A stretch of 64,000 bases of DNA, taken from positions 62,001 to 126,000 of the forward strand of contig NZ_JHYS01000004.1 of NCBI RefSeq assembly GCF_000688255.1, written 5' to 3'. The translations under genes were made by a program, and so were the position numbers. Shown here in pieces: positions 8,625-17,829 of this stretch. Position 1 is the stretch's first letter, and each line of letters begins with the position of its first letter. Under the pieces are notes generated by a model. The model worked only from the letters and a program-made list of their open reading frames with translations, was not told the DNA's origin and did not search any database. Origin of the DNA: Simplicispira psychrophila DSM 11588 (GTDB lineage Bacteria > Pseudomonadota > Gammaproteobacteria > Burkholderiales > Burkholderiaceae_C).

Positions 8625-9725
8625 ATGAAGTTCTGGGACCACCAGATCAGCGCGCGCCGCCAGACACGCCGCCTGCTGCGGGTGTTTGCGCTGGCGGTGC
8701 TGCTGTTGGTGGCTGGTGTCCACAGCGCGCTGGTGTTGGCGTGGTGGCTGATGGCCGCGGTGTTGCCGGTGCACCTGGGTTTTCCGGCTGGATTTTTGGT
8801 GACCAATATCGGTGTGTCGCTGCTGCTGGTGCTGGGCGGTTGGTGGGTGGAGACCGCCAACTTGCGCGCCGGTGGCTTCCTGCTGGCGCAGCGCATGGGC
8901 GCGCGCGCAGCACGGCCCGCGCTGTCGCACGCCGAGCAGCGCCTGTGCAACATTGTCGATGAACTGTGCATTGCCGCCCACATGCGGCGCCCACAGGTGA
9001 TGGTGCTGCCGCGCACTGACGCCATCAACGCCTTTGCCGCCGGCTGGGACGAGGCCGATGCGGTGGTGGCCGTCACCGAGGGTGCACTGCAATGGCTGAC
9101 CCGCGACGAGTTGCAAGGCATGGTGGCACATGAACTGAGCCACCTGCATGAGGGTGATACGCGCCTGAACATGCGCCTGGGCGGCATGGTGTTCGGGCTG
9201 GAGCTGGTGTACCACTTTGGCGAAGCAGTGCGTGAGCGCGGTGGCTTGGCCTGGTGGTTTGGCTCGGCCATCATGCTGGCCGGCTTGGCCGGCTGGCTGA
9301 CCGGGCGGCTGCTCAAGGCGGCGGTGTCACGCCAGCGAGAATTTCTGGCCGACGCGCGCGCCGTGCAATGGACGCGCAGCCGCGACGGCTTGGGCGGCGT
9401 GCTGCGCAAAGTGATGGCACAACGGCGCAGTACCGCGCAAGCCCCCGAGCGCAGCCACTACGGCAACTTGTCGCACCCGGCGTTGCAGCATCTGCTGCTG
9501 GTCGATGCGACCCAGCACAGCGCGTTGGAGCGCCGTCTGGACAGCCACCCGCCGCTGGAAGTGCGCGTGCAGCGCATCTATGGCCGGATGATGTCGCCGC
9601 TGCCTTTGGTGCCGGTGCCGGATACGCCGGAGCCGGCCTATGAGCGCGCCGCCACAGTTGGGATCGCCGTGCCGGGAGCGGCGTCGCTGGCGTCGCAGGC
9701 CGACCCGTTTGCGCGCTTTCTTTGA
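8625..9725 (+). CDS. M48 family membrane zinc metallopeptidase (HtpX-like)
   Basis: This is an integral-membrane peptidase that degrades or processes membrane proteins. Hydrophobic helices are at about residues 20-45 and 50-78. The zinc motif HELSH is at about 167-171, and the third ligand is in REFLADARAVQ at about 239, with two further hydrophobic segments between them. The length of 366 aa is somewhat longer than HtpX (about 290) because of the C-terminal extension after the PPLEVRVQRIY motif. It is preceded by lemA in a two-gene operon and ends 6 bp before the convergent sdhB stop. The exact M48 subclass is uncertain. Confidence 0.88.
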   Translation: MKFWDHQISARRQTRRLLRVFALAVLLLVAGVHSALVLAWWLMAAVLPVHLGFPAGFLVTNIGVSLLLVLGGWWVETANLRAGGFLLAQRMGARAARPALSHAEQRLCNIVDELCIAAHMRRPQVMVLPRTDAINAFAAGWDEADAVVAVTEGALQWLTRDELQGMVAHELSHLHEGDTRLNMRLGGMVFGLELVYHFGEAVRERGGLAWWFGSAIMLAGLAGWLTGRLLKAAVSRQREFLADARAVQWTRSRDGLGGVLRKVMAQRRSTAQAPERSHYGNLSHPALQHLLLVDATQHSALERRLDSHPPLEVRVQRIYGRMMSPLPLVPVPDTPEPAYERAATVGIAVPGAASLASQADPFARFL

Positions 9726-9731
9726 AGCGCC

Positions 9732-10472
9732 TTATTTGCCCGCCGGCGAGACGGAATGCGTCGGCAGTGCGCCGCTGTCGCCGGGGTCTTTGAGCATCTT
9801 CAGCCGGATCATTTCAATGGCGTGTGACGGCTCCAGCCCTTTGGGACACACCTCCGAGCAATTCATGATGGTGCGGCAGCGAAACAGCCGGTAGGCGCCG
9901 CTCAGGTCGTCCAGCCGTGCCTCGGTGGCGGTGTCGCGGCTGTCGAAGATGAAGCGATAGGCCTGGATCAGGCCGGCCGGCCCGACGAACTTGTTCGGGT
10001 TCCACCAGAACGACGGGCACTGGCTGCTGCAGCAGGCGCACAAGATGCACTCATAAGCGCCATTGAGTTTTTCGCGCTCTGCTGGCGACTGCAGGCGCTC
10101 TTTCTCGGGCGGCGGCTGGTCGTTGATCAGATAGGGCTTGATCGAGTGGTACTGCTGGAAGAAGTTGGTCATGTCAACGATCAGGTCGCGCACGATCGGA
10201 AAACTGGGCAGCGGCCGCAATACCACCGATTCTTTGAGGTCGCGCACGCGCGTAATGCAGGCCAGGCCATTGCGCCCGTTGATGTTCATGGCATCTGAGC
10301 CGCACACGCCTTCGCGGCAGGATTTGCGCATTGACAGGGTGGGGTCTTGCGCCTTGAGGCGCAGCAGCACGTCCAGCAGCATCCGGTCGCTGGGGAGGAG
10401 GTCGATCTCGTAGTCCTGCAGGTACGGTTTGTCGTCTGTATCGGGGTTGTAGCGCGAGATGGAAAATTTCAT
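9732..10472 (-). CDS. sdhB: Succinate dehydrogenase iron-sulfur subunit
   Basis: SdhB carries three Fe-S clusters that pass electrons from the FAD subunit to quinone in complex II. All ligand groups are present: the [2Fe-2S] set in SCREGVCGSD and GLACIT, the CILCACCSSQCPSFWW cluster, and CRTIMNCSEVCPKGL. The product has 246 residues, slightly longer than usual because of a short C-terminal tail rich in Ser, Pro and Gly. It is the last gene of the sdh cluster on this strand. Unusually, sdhA is missing immediately upstream; only 48 bp separate this start from the sdhD stop. No sdhE or gltA follows. Confidence 0.95.
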   Translation of the reverse strand: MKFSISRYNPDTDDKPYLQDYEIDLLPSDRMLLDVLLRLKAQDPTLSMRKSCREGVCGSDAMNINGRNGLACITRVRDLKESVVLRPLPSFPIVRDLIVDMTNFFQQYHSIKPYLINDQPPPEKERLQSPAEREKLNGAYECILCACCSSQCPSFWWNPNKFVGPAGLIQAYRFIFDSRDTATEARLDDLSGAYRLFRCRTIMNCSEVCPKGLEPSHAIEMIRLKMLKDPGDSGALPTHSVSPAGK

Positions 10473-10520
10473 GGCGGTCTCCGATCACCTGATGACAGAT
10501 GTTGGTGTGCTTGAAGGTGT

Positions 10521-10886
10521 TCAGGCGTGCTGGATTGCCAGCAACCAGGCGACGCTGACAGCGCAGGCGCACAGCCCCAGCGCCACCAGCCACAGCAAGG
10601 TCTTTTGTAGACCGGCGGGGCGTGCGTAATCCAGCAGCACATCGCGCAGTCCGACCCACATGTGCGACAGCAGCGCAGCAAAAAATACCGCTAGCGCCAA
10701 CGTGATGGCAGGGCGTGCCACCCAGCTTTTCCACTCGGCGTACGAGTGCAGCGGGTGCACAACAAAGAAGCCGAGCAGAAACACCACGAACAGCAGCAGG
10801 TACAGCGCACTGGCGCGTTGCACCAGCCAGGCAGGCAGGCCGGTGGGGCCAGAGCGGGCCGAGCGCGTCATGGGCCGGGGTGTCAT
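10521..10886 (-). CDS. sdhD: Succinate dehydrogenase membrane anchor subunit
   Basis: This is a small inner-membrane subunit that, with SdhC, binds haem b and ubiquinone. The 121-residue product has three hydrophobic helices (about 26-46, 57-78 and 95-118) and the motif FAALLSHMWVGLRDVLLDY. Its His is the expected haem ligand, and the Asp-Tyr pair lies near the quinone site. The ATG at 10886 overlaps the sdhC stop by four bases (ATGA), showing translational coupling. The next gene downstream is sdhB rather than the usual sdhA. Confidence 0.93.
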   Translation of the reverse strand: MTPRPMTRSARSGPTGLPAWLVQRASALYLLLFVVFLLGFFVVHPLHSYAEWKSWVARPAITLALAVFFAALLSHMWVGLRDVLLDYARPAGLQKTLLWLVALGLCACAVSVAWLLAIQHA

Positions 10887-11278
10887 GGCAAAGCTCCCAG
10901 CGCCAGCAAGGCCACCAGCGCGCCGGCCATGTTGACGGTCCAAGCGCTGCGCCGGGCGGTGTGCAGGGTCGAGCCGATGTTGATGTCAGTCAGCATGTGG
11001 CGCACCCCGGCCAACAGGTGGTGTGCCAAAGCCCATACCAGCACGATCACCATGCCCTGAAAAATTCGGTGGTGCAGCAGTGCCATGACCTGTGCAAACC
11101 CTGCTTCGCTATCGAGCGAGCGCCACAGCAGGGTGAGGCACAGCGGCACCCCGACGGCCAGCAAAACCCCGCTCAGGCGGTGCAGGATGGAAGTGATGGC
11201 GCCGACCGGCATTCGGATCTGCAGCAGATTCAGGAACATCGGGCGTGGCAGGATGCGCGTGGGCGGTTTTTGCATCAT
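10883..11278 (-). CDS. sdhC: Succinate dehydrogenase cytochrome b556 subunit
   Basis: SdhC is the larger membrane anchor of complex II. The sequence contains FLNLLQIRMPVGAITSILHRLSG, the family N-terminus that helps form the quinone pocket, three membrane helices, and the HHLLAGVRHMLTD haem-binding motif. I place the start at ATG 11278 because a GCGAGG ribosome-binding site precedes it; an ATG four codons earlier (11290) lacks one. An unannotated 50-residue ORF ends 33-46 bp upstream on the same strand and may be the first gene of the operon. Confidence 0.92.
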   Translation of the reverse strand: MMQKPPTRILPRPMFLNLLQIRMPVGAITSILHRLSGVLLAVGVPLCLTLLWRSLDSEAGFAQVMALLHHRIFQGMVIVLVWALAHHLLAGVRHMLTDINIGSTLHTARRSAWTVNMAGALVALLALGALP

Positions 11279-11323
11279 CAACCTCGCCATGTCAAAGGAT
11301 GAAAAGATCGAACAAGTGCGGGC

Positions 11324-11476
11324 TCAGTGATAACCCACGCCCATCACATAGGCGAACAGCTGCGACTGCTCGTACTGTCCCGCGGCCACCAGAGCGCGCA
11401 GAGCATTGCGTGCGTTGACCGTGACCAGCCGCGAGCGCGTGACGGGACTGAGATGGGTGACCCGTGTGGTGTTCAT
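11324..11476 (-). CDS. Small ORF upstream of sdhC (50 aa, unknown)
   Basis: A 50-residue frame with an ATG start and TGA stop lies directly ahead of sdhC. It begins MNTTRVTHLSPVTRSRLVTV, continues with an alpha-helical Ala/Arg-rich middle (NARNALRALVAAGQYEQSQL) and ends FAYVMGVGYH. Composition and third-position G+C look like those of neighbouring genes. I do not recognise a family. It may be a small subunit-like or regulatory protein cotranscribed with sdh, or a leader peptide. It is too short for routine gene callers. Codon-level conservation in relatives would decide. Confidence 0.5.
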   Translation of the reverse strand: MNTTRVTHLSPVTRSRLVTVNARNALRALVAAGQYEQSQLFAYVMGVGYH

Positions 11477-11628
11477 GGATGCTCTCCCAGCCATCCAGTG
11501 TCCGGACTATGCCGCCCCAAATTTGTAGGTCAATCACCCATAGTGCCGGGTCAAAAGGCAAAAACGGTGTGGATTCTTGCCAGAATGCAGGTATCAGTTT
11601 GTCCTGCCATTTTTTTGAAAGTCAGCTT

Positions 11629-11961
11629 ATGCCGGCCCCTGTATCAAAAAACCTGGAAAACGCACTACAGCCACAAGAGGTGCTGCCGCTCAGCAACGCC
11701 GAATTGGTGCAGCTGCAGATTCGCGTGATCGCCCTGGAAAATCTGGTGGTAGCCCTGCTGGCCAATGCACCGGAGCGGCAACTGGAGCTGGTACGCGACA
11801 TTGCAGCATCGATTTTTCCGCGGCCTGGCGTCGAGCACCGATTGACAGCCCAGGCTGCCGCTCAGATGGAGCACCTGGCACAGCGGTCACGGCGTTTGCA
11901 AGGCTGTCTGGCGCCGTCTCCAGACAAGGTGTCCGAGGATGATTTGCATCAAAATCAATAG
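11629..11961 (+). CDS. Hypothetical helical protein (110 aa)
   Basis: No family is recognised. The product is predominantly helical, with a heptad-like stretch SNAELVQLQIRVIALENLVVALLANAPERQLELVRDIA at about residues 22-60 that could form a coiled coil, then a polar tail. The ATG at 11629 fits the start of the conserved-looking part; upstream codons have unlike composition. It is transcribed divergently from the sdh cluster, with 152 bp between the starts of this gene and the small sdh leader ORF, so a shared regulatory region lies at 11477-11628. Confidence 0.6.
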   Translation: MPAPVSKNLENALQPQEVLPLSNAELVQLQIRVIALENLVVALLANAPERQLELVRDIAASIFPRPGVEHRLTAQAAAQMEHLAQRSRRLQGCLAPSPDKVSEDDLHQNQ

Positions 11962-12002
11962 CTTAAAGCGCTTGATGGGCGAGTCCTACAGGCTGATTTG
12001 AC
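11947..12002 (+). repeat. Dispersed intergenic repeat, copy 4
   Basis: It shows CAAAATCAATAGCTTAAAGC, then GCTTGATGG, and ends ACAGGCTGATTTGAC. It begins within the last codons of the hypothetical gene and fills the convergent gap before the Smr gene. Confidence 0.65.
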
Positions 12003-12010
12003 TGCTGCCA

Positions 12011-12937
12011 TCAATAGCGACCTTGCGCCATCGGCTGCAACAGCACCAGCAAAGCGCCCGCGCCGCCGTCCATTGGGCGCGCTTGGACAAAGGCCAGTAC
12101 CTCGTTTTTTTGTACCAGCCAGCGTTGCACCCGGCCTTTGAGCACCGGCGCCTTGCCAGGCGATCCCAGTCCCTTGCCATGCACCACACGCACGCAGCGT
12201 ACGCCGAGTTTGTTGGCTTGGCGGATGAACTGGCCCAGTGCCTCGCGCGCTTCATCGACGCGCAGGCCGTGCAGGTCGAGCTGGCGCTGGATGCTCCAGT
12301 GCCCGGCGCGCAGGCGGTGGGTGATCTCCGCGCCGATGCCCGGTCGGCGAAAACTCAGCTGGTCGTCGGTGTCGAGCAGGGTGCTGACATCAAAGTCGTC
12401 GCTGATGGATTCGCGTAGCACCCGTTCTTCGTCTAACCAGTGTTGCACCGGCAGTGGCAGCGTCCGTTCGGGTGCCGTGTCGATCAGATTGCGGCTGCGC
12501 AGCGGTGTGATGGCGCCGATGCTGCGGGTGAACAATTGCCGTTCAGCCTGTAGCCGTGCAGCGGCTTCGCGCTGCGCTTTGGCTTGTGCGTCGGCGCGTT
12601 CCTGTTCTTCGCGCAAGCGCTGCGCCACGCCGGCCAGATCTTGCAAATCGTGCACGCGCAGGCTGATACGGCGCGGTGCGGCGGCGCTGCGCCGGGGTTT
12701 GGCTGGGGTGGGGGGGAGGCTGGGTGCGACGGTGCGCGGCCCCAGGGTGCGGCGTGCTTGTTGGGCGGCGTAGCGTGCGGTGGCGACTGCGCGTCGCAGC
12801 GTTCGGGGCGTCTCAGCGGCGGCAGGGAACGGTTGCGAGGCATTGGCGTCAGGCGCTGCGGCGCTGGCGCTGGCGCGCAGCAGCGCCGTGGCCAGTGCGC
12901 CTGACAGGGCGGCGGGCAGTTGTGGCGGCGGCATCAC
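12011..12937 (-). CDS. Smr-domain protein with an extended N-terminus (308 aa)
   Basis: Smr domains (MutS2 C-terminus type) are DNA or RNA nicking or binding modules. The domain is C-terminal: [17 protein letters not shown] at about residue 217, then [28 protein letters not shown], with the LDLHG and HGKG motifs intact. A charged helix at about 95-135 ([30 protein letters not shown]) precedes it. The first 90 residues are Ala/Pro/Arg-rich and look disordered, and they are unlike the usual Smr proteins of about 200-230 aa. The ATG at 12937 overlaps the radC stop by four bases, supporting this start. A function in DNA repair or ribosome rescue is inferred only. Confidence 0.85.
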   Translation of the reverse strand: MMPPPQLPAALSGALATALLRASASAAAPDANASQPFPAAAETPRTLRRAVATARYAAQQARRTLGPRTVAPSLPPTPAKPRRSAAAPRRISLRVHDLQDLAGVAQRLREEQERADAQAKAQREAAARLQAERQLFTRSIGAITPLRSRNLIDTAPERTLPLPVQHWLDEERVLRESISDDFDVSTLLDTDDQLSFRRPGIGAEITHRLRAGHWSIQRQLDLHGLRVDEAREALGQFIRQANKLGVRCVRVVHGKGLGSPGKAPVLKGRVQRWLVQKNEVLAFVQARPMDGGAGALLVLLQPMAQGRY

Positions 12938-13632
12938 ACCAACCCCTGTTCAGCCATCGACAGCGCCTGCCCTGGTGCCACGATGATGTGGTCGAGCACG
13001 CGCACGTCCACCAGCGCCAGGGTGCTTTTGAGCGTCTGTGTCAGCACCTCATCAGCGCGGCTGGGTTGCACACTGCCGCTGGGGTGGTTGTGCGCCAGGA
13101 CCACGGCGCTGGCGTGGTGGTGCAACGCGCGCAGCACCACTTCACGCGGGTACACGCTGGTTTGCGTCAGCGTGCCGCGAAACAGTTCTTCGAGTGCGAT
13201 CAGCCGGTGTTGGCTGTCCAAAAACAGCACGGCAAACACCTCGTGCCTCTTGTGCGCCAAATGCAGTTGCAGGTAGTGCTTGACGGCGTCGGGCGAGTCA
13301 AACGCCTCGCGCGTGCGCAGCTGCTGCGCCAGTGCGCGCCGCGCCAGTTCCATCACGGCGATCAGCTCGGCGCACTTGGCGGGGCCGAGGCCTTTGATGC
13401 GGGCCAGGTCGTCGCTGCTGGCCTGTAGCAGTCCGGCAATGCCGCCAAAGCCACCTGAACCGTCGTTGGCCGGCGGATCGAGCAACTCTTGCGCCAATTG
13501 CAGCACGCCTTTGCCCACAATGCCAGTGCGCAGCAAGATGGCCAGCAGCTCGGCATCGGCCAGCGCCGCCGGGCCGCGTGCCAGCAGCTTTTCGCGCGGC
13601 TGCGCGTCGGTGGGAAGGTCTTTCAGGGACAT
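12934..13632 (-). CDS. radC: RadC family JAMM-domain protein
   Basis: RadC proteins carry a JAMM/MPN metal-binding fold. Their enzymatic role is unsettled, although they were named for a supposed DNA repair phenotype. The 232-residue product has the N-terminal helix-hairpin-helix region ([25 protein letters not shown] and [21 protein letters not shown]) and the JAMM motif [14 protein letters not shown], with both His, the Ser and the Asp in the canonical spacing. I choose ATG 13632 (MSLKDLP), which matches the family's usual start. It is translationally coupled to the downstream Smr gene through an ATGA overlap. Confidence 0.93.
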   Translation of the reverse strand: MSLKDLPTDAQPREKLLARGPAALADAELLAILLRTGIVGKGVLQLAQELLDPPANDGSGGFGGIAGLLQASSDDLARIKGLGPAKCAELIAVMELARRALAQQLRTREAFDSPDAVKHYLQLHLAHKRHEVFAVLFLDSQHRLIALEELFRGTLTQTSVYPREVVLRALHHHASAVVLAHNHPSGSVQPSRADEVLTQTLKSTLALVDVRVLDHIIVAPGQALSMAEQGLV

Positions 13633-13689
13633 GGTGGGGCAGGGGGCAAAAGTCCAACCGTAAAATGGCGCGAGTTTATAGAGGCATCC

Positions 13690-14133
13690 ATGACAACTGT
13701 TCAACCGGGTTCATTTTTGACCCTGCATTACCGTCTGGCCGGCCCCGCTGGCGACGTGATCAACACTTTTAACGACAAACCGGCCACGCTGACGCTGGGC
13801 AATGGCGAGCTGTCGCCAGCGCTAGAGCAGCGTTTGCTGGGCCTGGAGGACGGCGCACACGCCACCTTCGATCTGGCCGCTGGCGAGGCCTTTGGCCCAC
13901 GCAACGCCGAGATGCAGCAGTGGGTGGCACGCCAGATGCTCAATGAATTGGGCGATCCCGACGAGCCATACCAGCTGGGTGATGTCGCTACCTTTCCCAC
14001 GCCCGACGGCCAGGGCAGCTACGCCGGCTCGGTGATCGAGGTGCGCGAGGACGGCGCGGTGCGCTTTGACTTCAACCACCCGCTGGCGGGCCAGCCGGTG
14101 ACGTTTGAGGTGCATGTGATCGGCGCGCTGTGA
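13690..14133 (+). CDS. fkpB: FKBP-type peptidyl-prolyl isomerase, SlpA class
   Basis: Cytoplasmic FKBP-type prolyl isomerases of the SlpA/FkpB class also act as folding chaperones through an insert-in-flap domain. The 147 residues include [53 protein letters not shown] and the closing [20 protein letters not shown], which is diagnostic of SlpA. The start at 13690 excludes an upstream open stretch antisense to radC. The stop overlaps the ispH GTG start (GTGA), a gene pairing seen in many proteobacteria. Confidence 0.92.
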   Translation: MTTVQPGSFLTLHYRLAGPAGDVINTFNDKPATLTLGNGELSPALEQRLLGLEDGAHATFDLAAGEAFGPRNAEMQQWVARQMLNELGDPDEPYQLGDVATFPTPDGQGSYAGSVIEVREDGAVRFDFNHPLAGQPVTFEVHVIGAL

Positions 14134-15125
14134 AGCACCCGCAAGAAGTTTTGTTGGCCGCACCACGCGGTTTTTGCGCCGGCGTTGATCGGGCGATCGA
14201 GATTGTCGAGCGCGCGCTGGAAAAATTTGGCGCCCCGATCTACGTGCGCCACGAAATCGTCCACAACACCTATGTGGTCAACGACCTGAAGGCCAAGGGC
14301 GCGATTTTTATCGAAGAACTCAGCGACGTGCCGCCCGGCGCTACCTTGGTGTTCAGCGCCCACGGCGTCAGCAAAGCGGTGCAACTGGAGGCCCAGGCGC
14401 GCGGTTTTAGCATCTTTGATGCCACCTGCCCGCTGGTCACCAAGGTGCATGTCGAAGTCGCCAAGTTGGCCCAAGAGGGTTACGAATTCATCATGATCGG
14501 CCACAAGGGCCACCCGGAAGTCGAAGGCACCATGGGCCAGCTGGACCACGGTATTCACTTGGTGGAAGACGTGGCCGGCGTGGCGTTGGTCAAGCCGCTG
14601 CAGACCGAGCGGCTGGCGGTGGTCACGCAAACTACGCTCAGCGTGGACGATGCCGCCGAGATCATGGCGGCCGTGCGCGCGCGCTTTCCGAGCGTGCGCG
14701 AGCCCAAACAGCAAGACATTTGTTACGCCACGCAAAACCGCCAAGATGCCGTCAAGCTGATGAGCCCGCAGGTCGATTTGGTCGTCGTCGTCGGCAGCCC
14801 CACCAGCTCCAACAGCAACCGCCTGCGCGAGTTGGCGGACAAGCTGGGCACCACTGCCTACATGGTCGATAGCGCCGATGAACTGCGCCCTGAGTGGTTT
14901 ACCGGTATCGCCCGCGTCGGCCTGACGGCGGGCGCCTCCGCCCCAGAAATCTTGGTGCGCCAAGTGATTGAGCGCATCAAGGCGCTGGGCGCGGTGTCGG
15001 TGCGCACTATGGACGGCATCGAAGAAACCATCAAGTTTCCGCTGCCCAAGGGACTCAAGATCGATGCTGCCACCGGCCTGGAGCTGTCGCAGCGCAGCCC
15101 AGAGACCGGCAGCGCAAGCCACTAA
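14130..15125 (+). CDS. ispH: 4-hydroxy-3-methylbut-2-enyl diphosphate reductase
   Basis: IspH is the last enzyme of the methylerythritol phosphate pathway, a [4Fe-4S] protein that makes IPP and DMAPP. The conserved Cys residues lie in [13 protein letters not shown] (about residue 17), [11 protein letters not shown] (about 101) and the later [10 protein letters not shown] region (about 199). The catalytic histidines (RHEIVHN, SAHGVS, GHKGHPE) and the TSSNSNRL substrate loop are all present. The GTG start at 14130 overlaps the fkpB stop. The length of 331 aa is slightly longer than E. coli IspH owing to the C-terminal tail. Confidence 0.96.
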   Translation: MKHPQEVLLAAPRGFCAGVDRAIEIVERALEKFGAPIYVRHEIVHNTYVVNDLKAKGAIFIEELSDVPPGATLVFSAHGVSKAVQLEAQARGFSIFDATCPLVTKVHVEVAKLAQEGYEFIMIGHKGHPEVEGTMGQLDHGIHLVEDVAGVALVKPLQTERLAVVTQTTLSVDDAAEIMAAVRARFPSVREPKQQDICYATQNRQDAVKLMSPQVDLVVVVGSPTSSNSNRLRELADKLGTTAYMVDSADELRPEWFTGIARVGLTAGASAPEILVRQVIERIKALGAVSVRTMDGIEETIKFPLPKGLKIDAATGLELSQRSPETGSASH

Positions 15126-15126
15126 A

Positions 15127-15184
15127 CGCTATTTTTACAATAGCTGGTAGCGCTTGCTGCATAAGGGCTAGAGGCTATTTGACC
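15127..15184 (+). repeat. Dispersed intergenic repeat, copy 5
   Basis: This is one of the clearest copies. Blocks are CGCTATTTTTACAATAGCTG, GTAGCGCTTGCTGCATAAGG, and GCTAGAGGCTATTTGACC. It fills the gap between ispH and the convergent CBS-domain gene and covers that gene's stop codon. Confidence 0.75.
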
Positions 15185-15915
15185 TCAAATCGTGGCGCAT
15201 TTCTGCGCCGCTCGGCGTAGCCTACAACCGGCCGACCGCCGCTCCAAATGTCCAGCGGCGGGTCGGCGGCCACGGCCTGCAAGATGTCGTTGCGCGAGAT
15301 AAAGCCCGACAGCGCGCCAAACTCGTCCGTCACCGGCAGGCCCGGCAAGTCGGCATCCAGCAGCACCCGTGCCACGCGGCGCAACTCGGTGTCCGCAGAC
15401 ACGGTCGGCACGGGGCTGACCATCACTTCAGACACGGGGCGTCCGGCCAGTTCGATCGCTGCCTGCACTGCGCCGGGTTCGGGCAGCAAATCCAGTGGCG
15501 CCATGTCGGCGCGCAGCAGCATTCCCACCACCAAGCCCATCGCGTTGACCACCGGCGCCTGCGCAACGTGGTACTGCGCCAGCGTGTGCCATGCGTCGTT
15601 GACGCGCACCTCGGGCGGCACGGTCAGCACGCCGGTACTCATCACATCGCGCACGCGGGTCAGTTTCTGGCGCTCTTGCGGCCCTTGCGCGGTTTGAACG
15701 TAGGCCGAGACGGCGTCTTGTACGCGCGGACTGATCGGCTCGGGGGGGCGGTTGGCTGGCGGCAGCTGCACCTGCACCGGTTCGTCCTGCGGCGAACCCA
15801 CGCTGCGCGTGTGCAGCGCCTGGGTGCGCGCCACCCGACGCACCGGTGCCACTTGCATCAGGGCGTCAGGGCCGCCGCGAAACATCTGCCCCGAGGGGCC
15901 AAAAACAAAAAACAT
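15175..15915 (-). CDS. Tandem CBS-domain protein (246 aa)
   Basis: CBS pairs bind adenosyl ligands and regulate partner proteins. The two CBS motifs cover about residues 90-220: VRDVMSTGVLTVPPEVRVNDAWHTLAQYHVAQAPVVNAMG, then VSEVMVSPVPTVSADTELRRVARVLLDADLPGLPVTDEFGALSGFISRNDIL. The N-terminal 80 residues are Pro/Arg-rich and carry no other domain I can see, and there is no membrane helix. It is a monocistronic gene convergent with ispH. The partner is unknown. Confidence 0.85.
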   Translation of the reverse strand: MFFVFGPSGQMFRGGPDALMQVAPVRRVARTQALHTRSVGSPQDEPVQVQLPPANRPPEPISPRVQDAVSAYVQTAQGPQERQKLTRVRDVMSTGVLTVPPEVRVNDAWHTLAQYHVAQAPVVNAMGLVVGMLLRADMAPLDLLPEPGAVQAAIELAGRPVSEVMVSPVPTVSADTELRRVARVLLDADLPGLPVTDEFGALSGFISRNDILQAVAADPPLDIWSGGRPVVGYAERRRNAPRFEVK

Positions 15916-15993
15916 GGTGAACCTCCCACATCAGGGCCAAGGTCAGCGCCTGTGCTTGCATGGTAGCGCCGCTAGTGTCTGCTGCGCCTCTAA

Positions 15994-17319
<1,326 letters not shown>

Positions 17320-17371
17320 GTCGTCTGGGATAAGGCAAAAAGCCTGCTAGAATCGCAGGCTTCGACACCTA

Positions 17372-17462
<91 letters not shown>

Positions 17463-17471
17463 TATGCACAA

Positions 17472-17508
17472 GGCTTTGCTGCTATTTATTTAGCAGCAAA
17501 GCCTTTTT
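17472..17508 (+). terminator. Intrinsic terminator after tRNA-Ser
   Basis: A perfect 13-bp stem, GGCTTTGCTGCTA pairing with TAGCAGCAAAGCC around a TTTATT loop, is followed by TTTTT. It ends transcription of tRNA-Ser 10 bp after its CCA end. Confidence 0.92.
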
Positions 17509-17829
17509 GCTTTTTGGAGCCGAGTAGCCACCATGGGCCTCCTGGGTGCTCATGGCGCGTTTTTCTCTGCACGTAAGACGCTTGCCCTGCCTTAAGTCGC
17601 ATATCAGCAGCTGCTGTGGCTGGCCTGAGCCGTTTTATCTCGCTGAACCGCAGGGCTCTCAGGGTTCTCCCCCCGCGTTACTGAGGGTTCCACCCAAGGG
17701 CAGTGCGAGGATGGCTGTTTATATTGGCCAGTCCTTCTTTGGTAACCGTGGCGCCCCCATGATTTCTGTTCGTCGTGCCTGTTTGGCTGTCTGTCATGGC
17801 ATCCGCTGCGCGGCGTCTGAGGGGCGCGC
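17509..17829 (+). other. Intergenic region without a recognisable gene
   Basis: These 321 bp lie between the tRNA-Ser terminator and the diguanylate cyclase gene. A 95-codon open frame on the plus strand (17546-17833) has no domain, no ribosome-binding site and composition unlike its neighbours, so I do not call it. Promoters of the cyclase gene probably lie here, but none is clear by eye. Confidence 0.6.
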
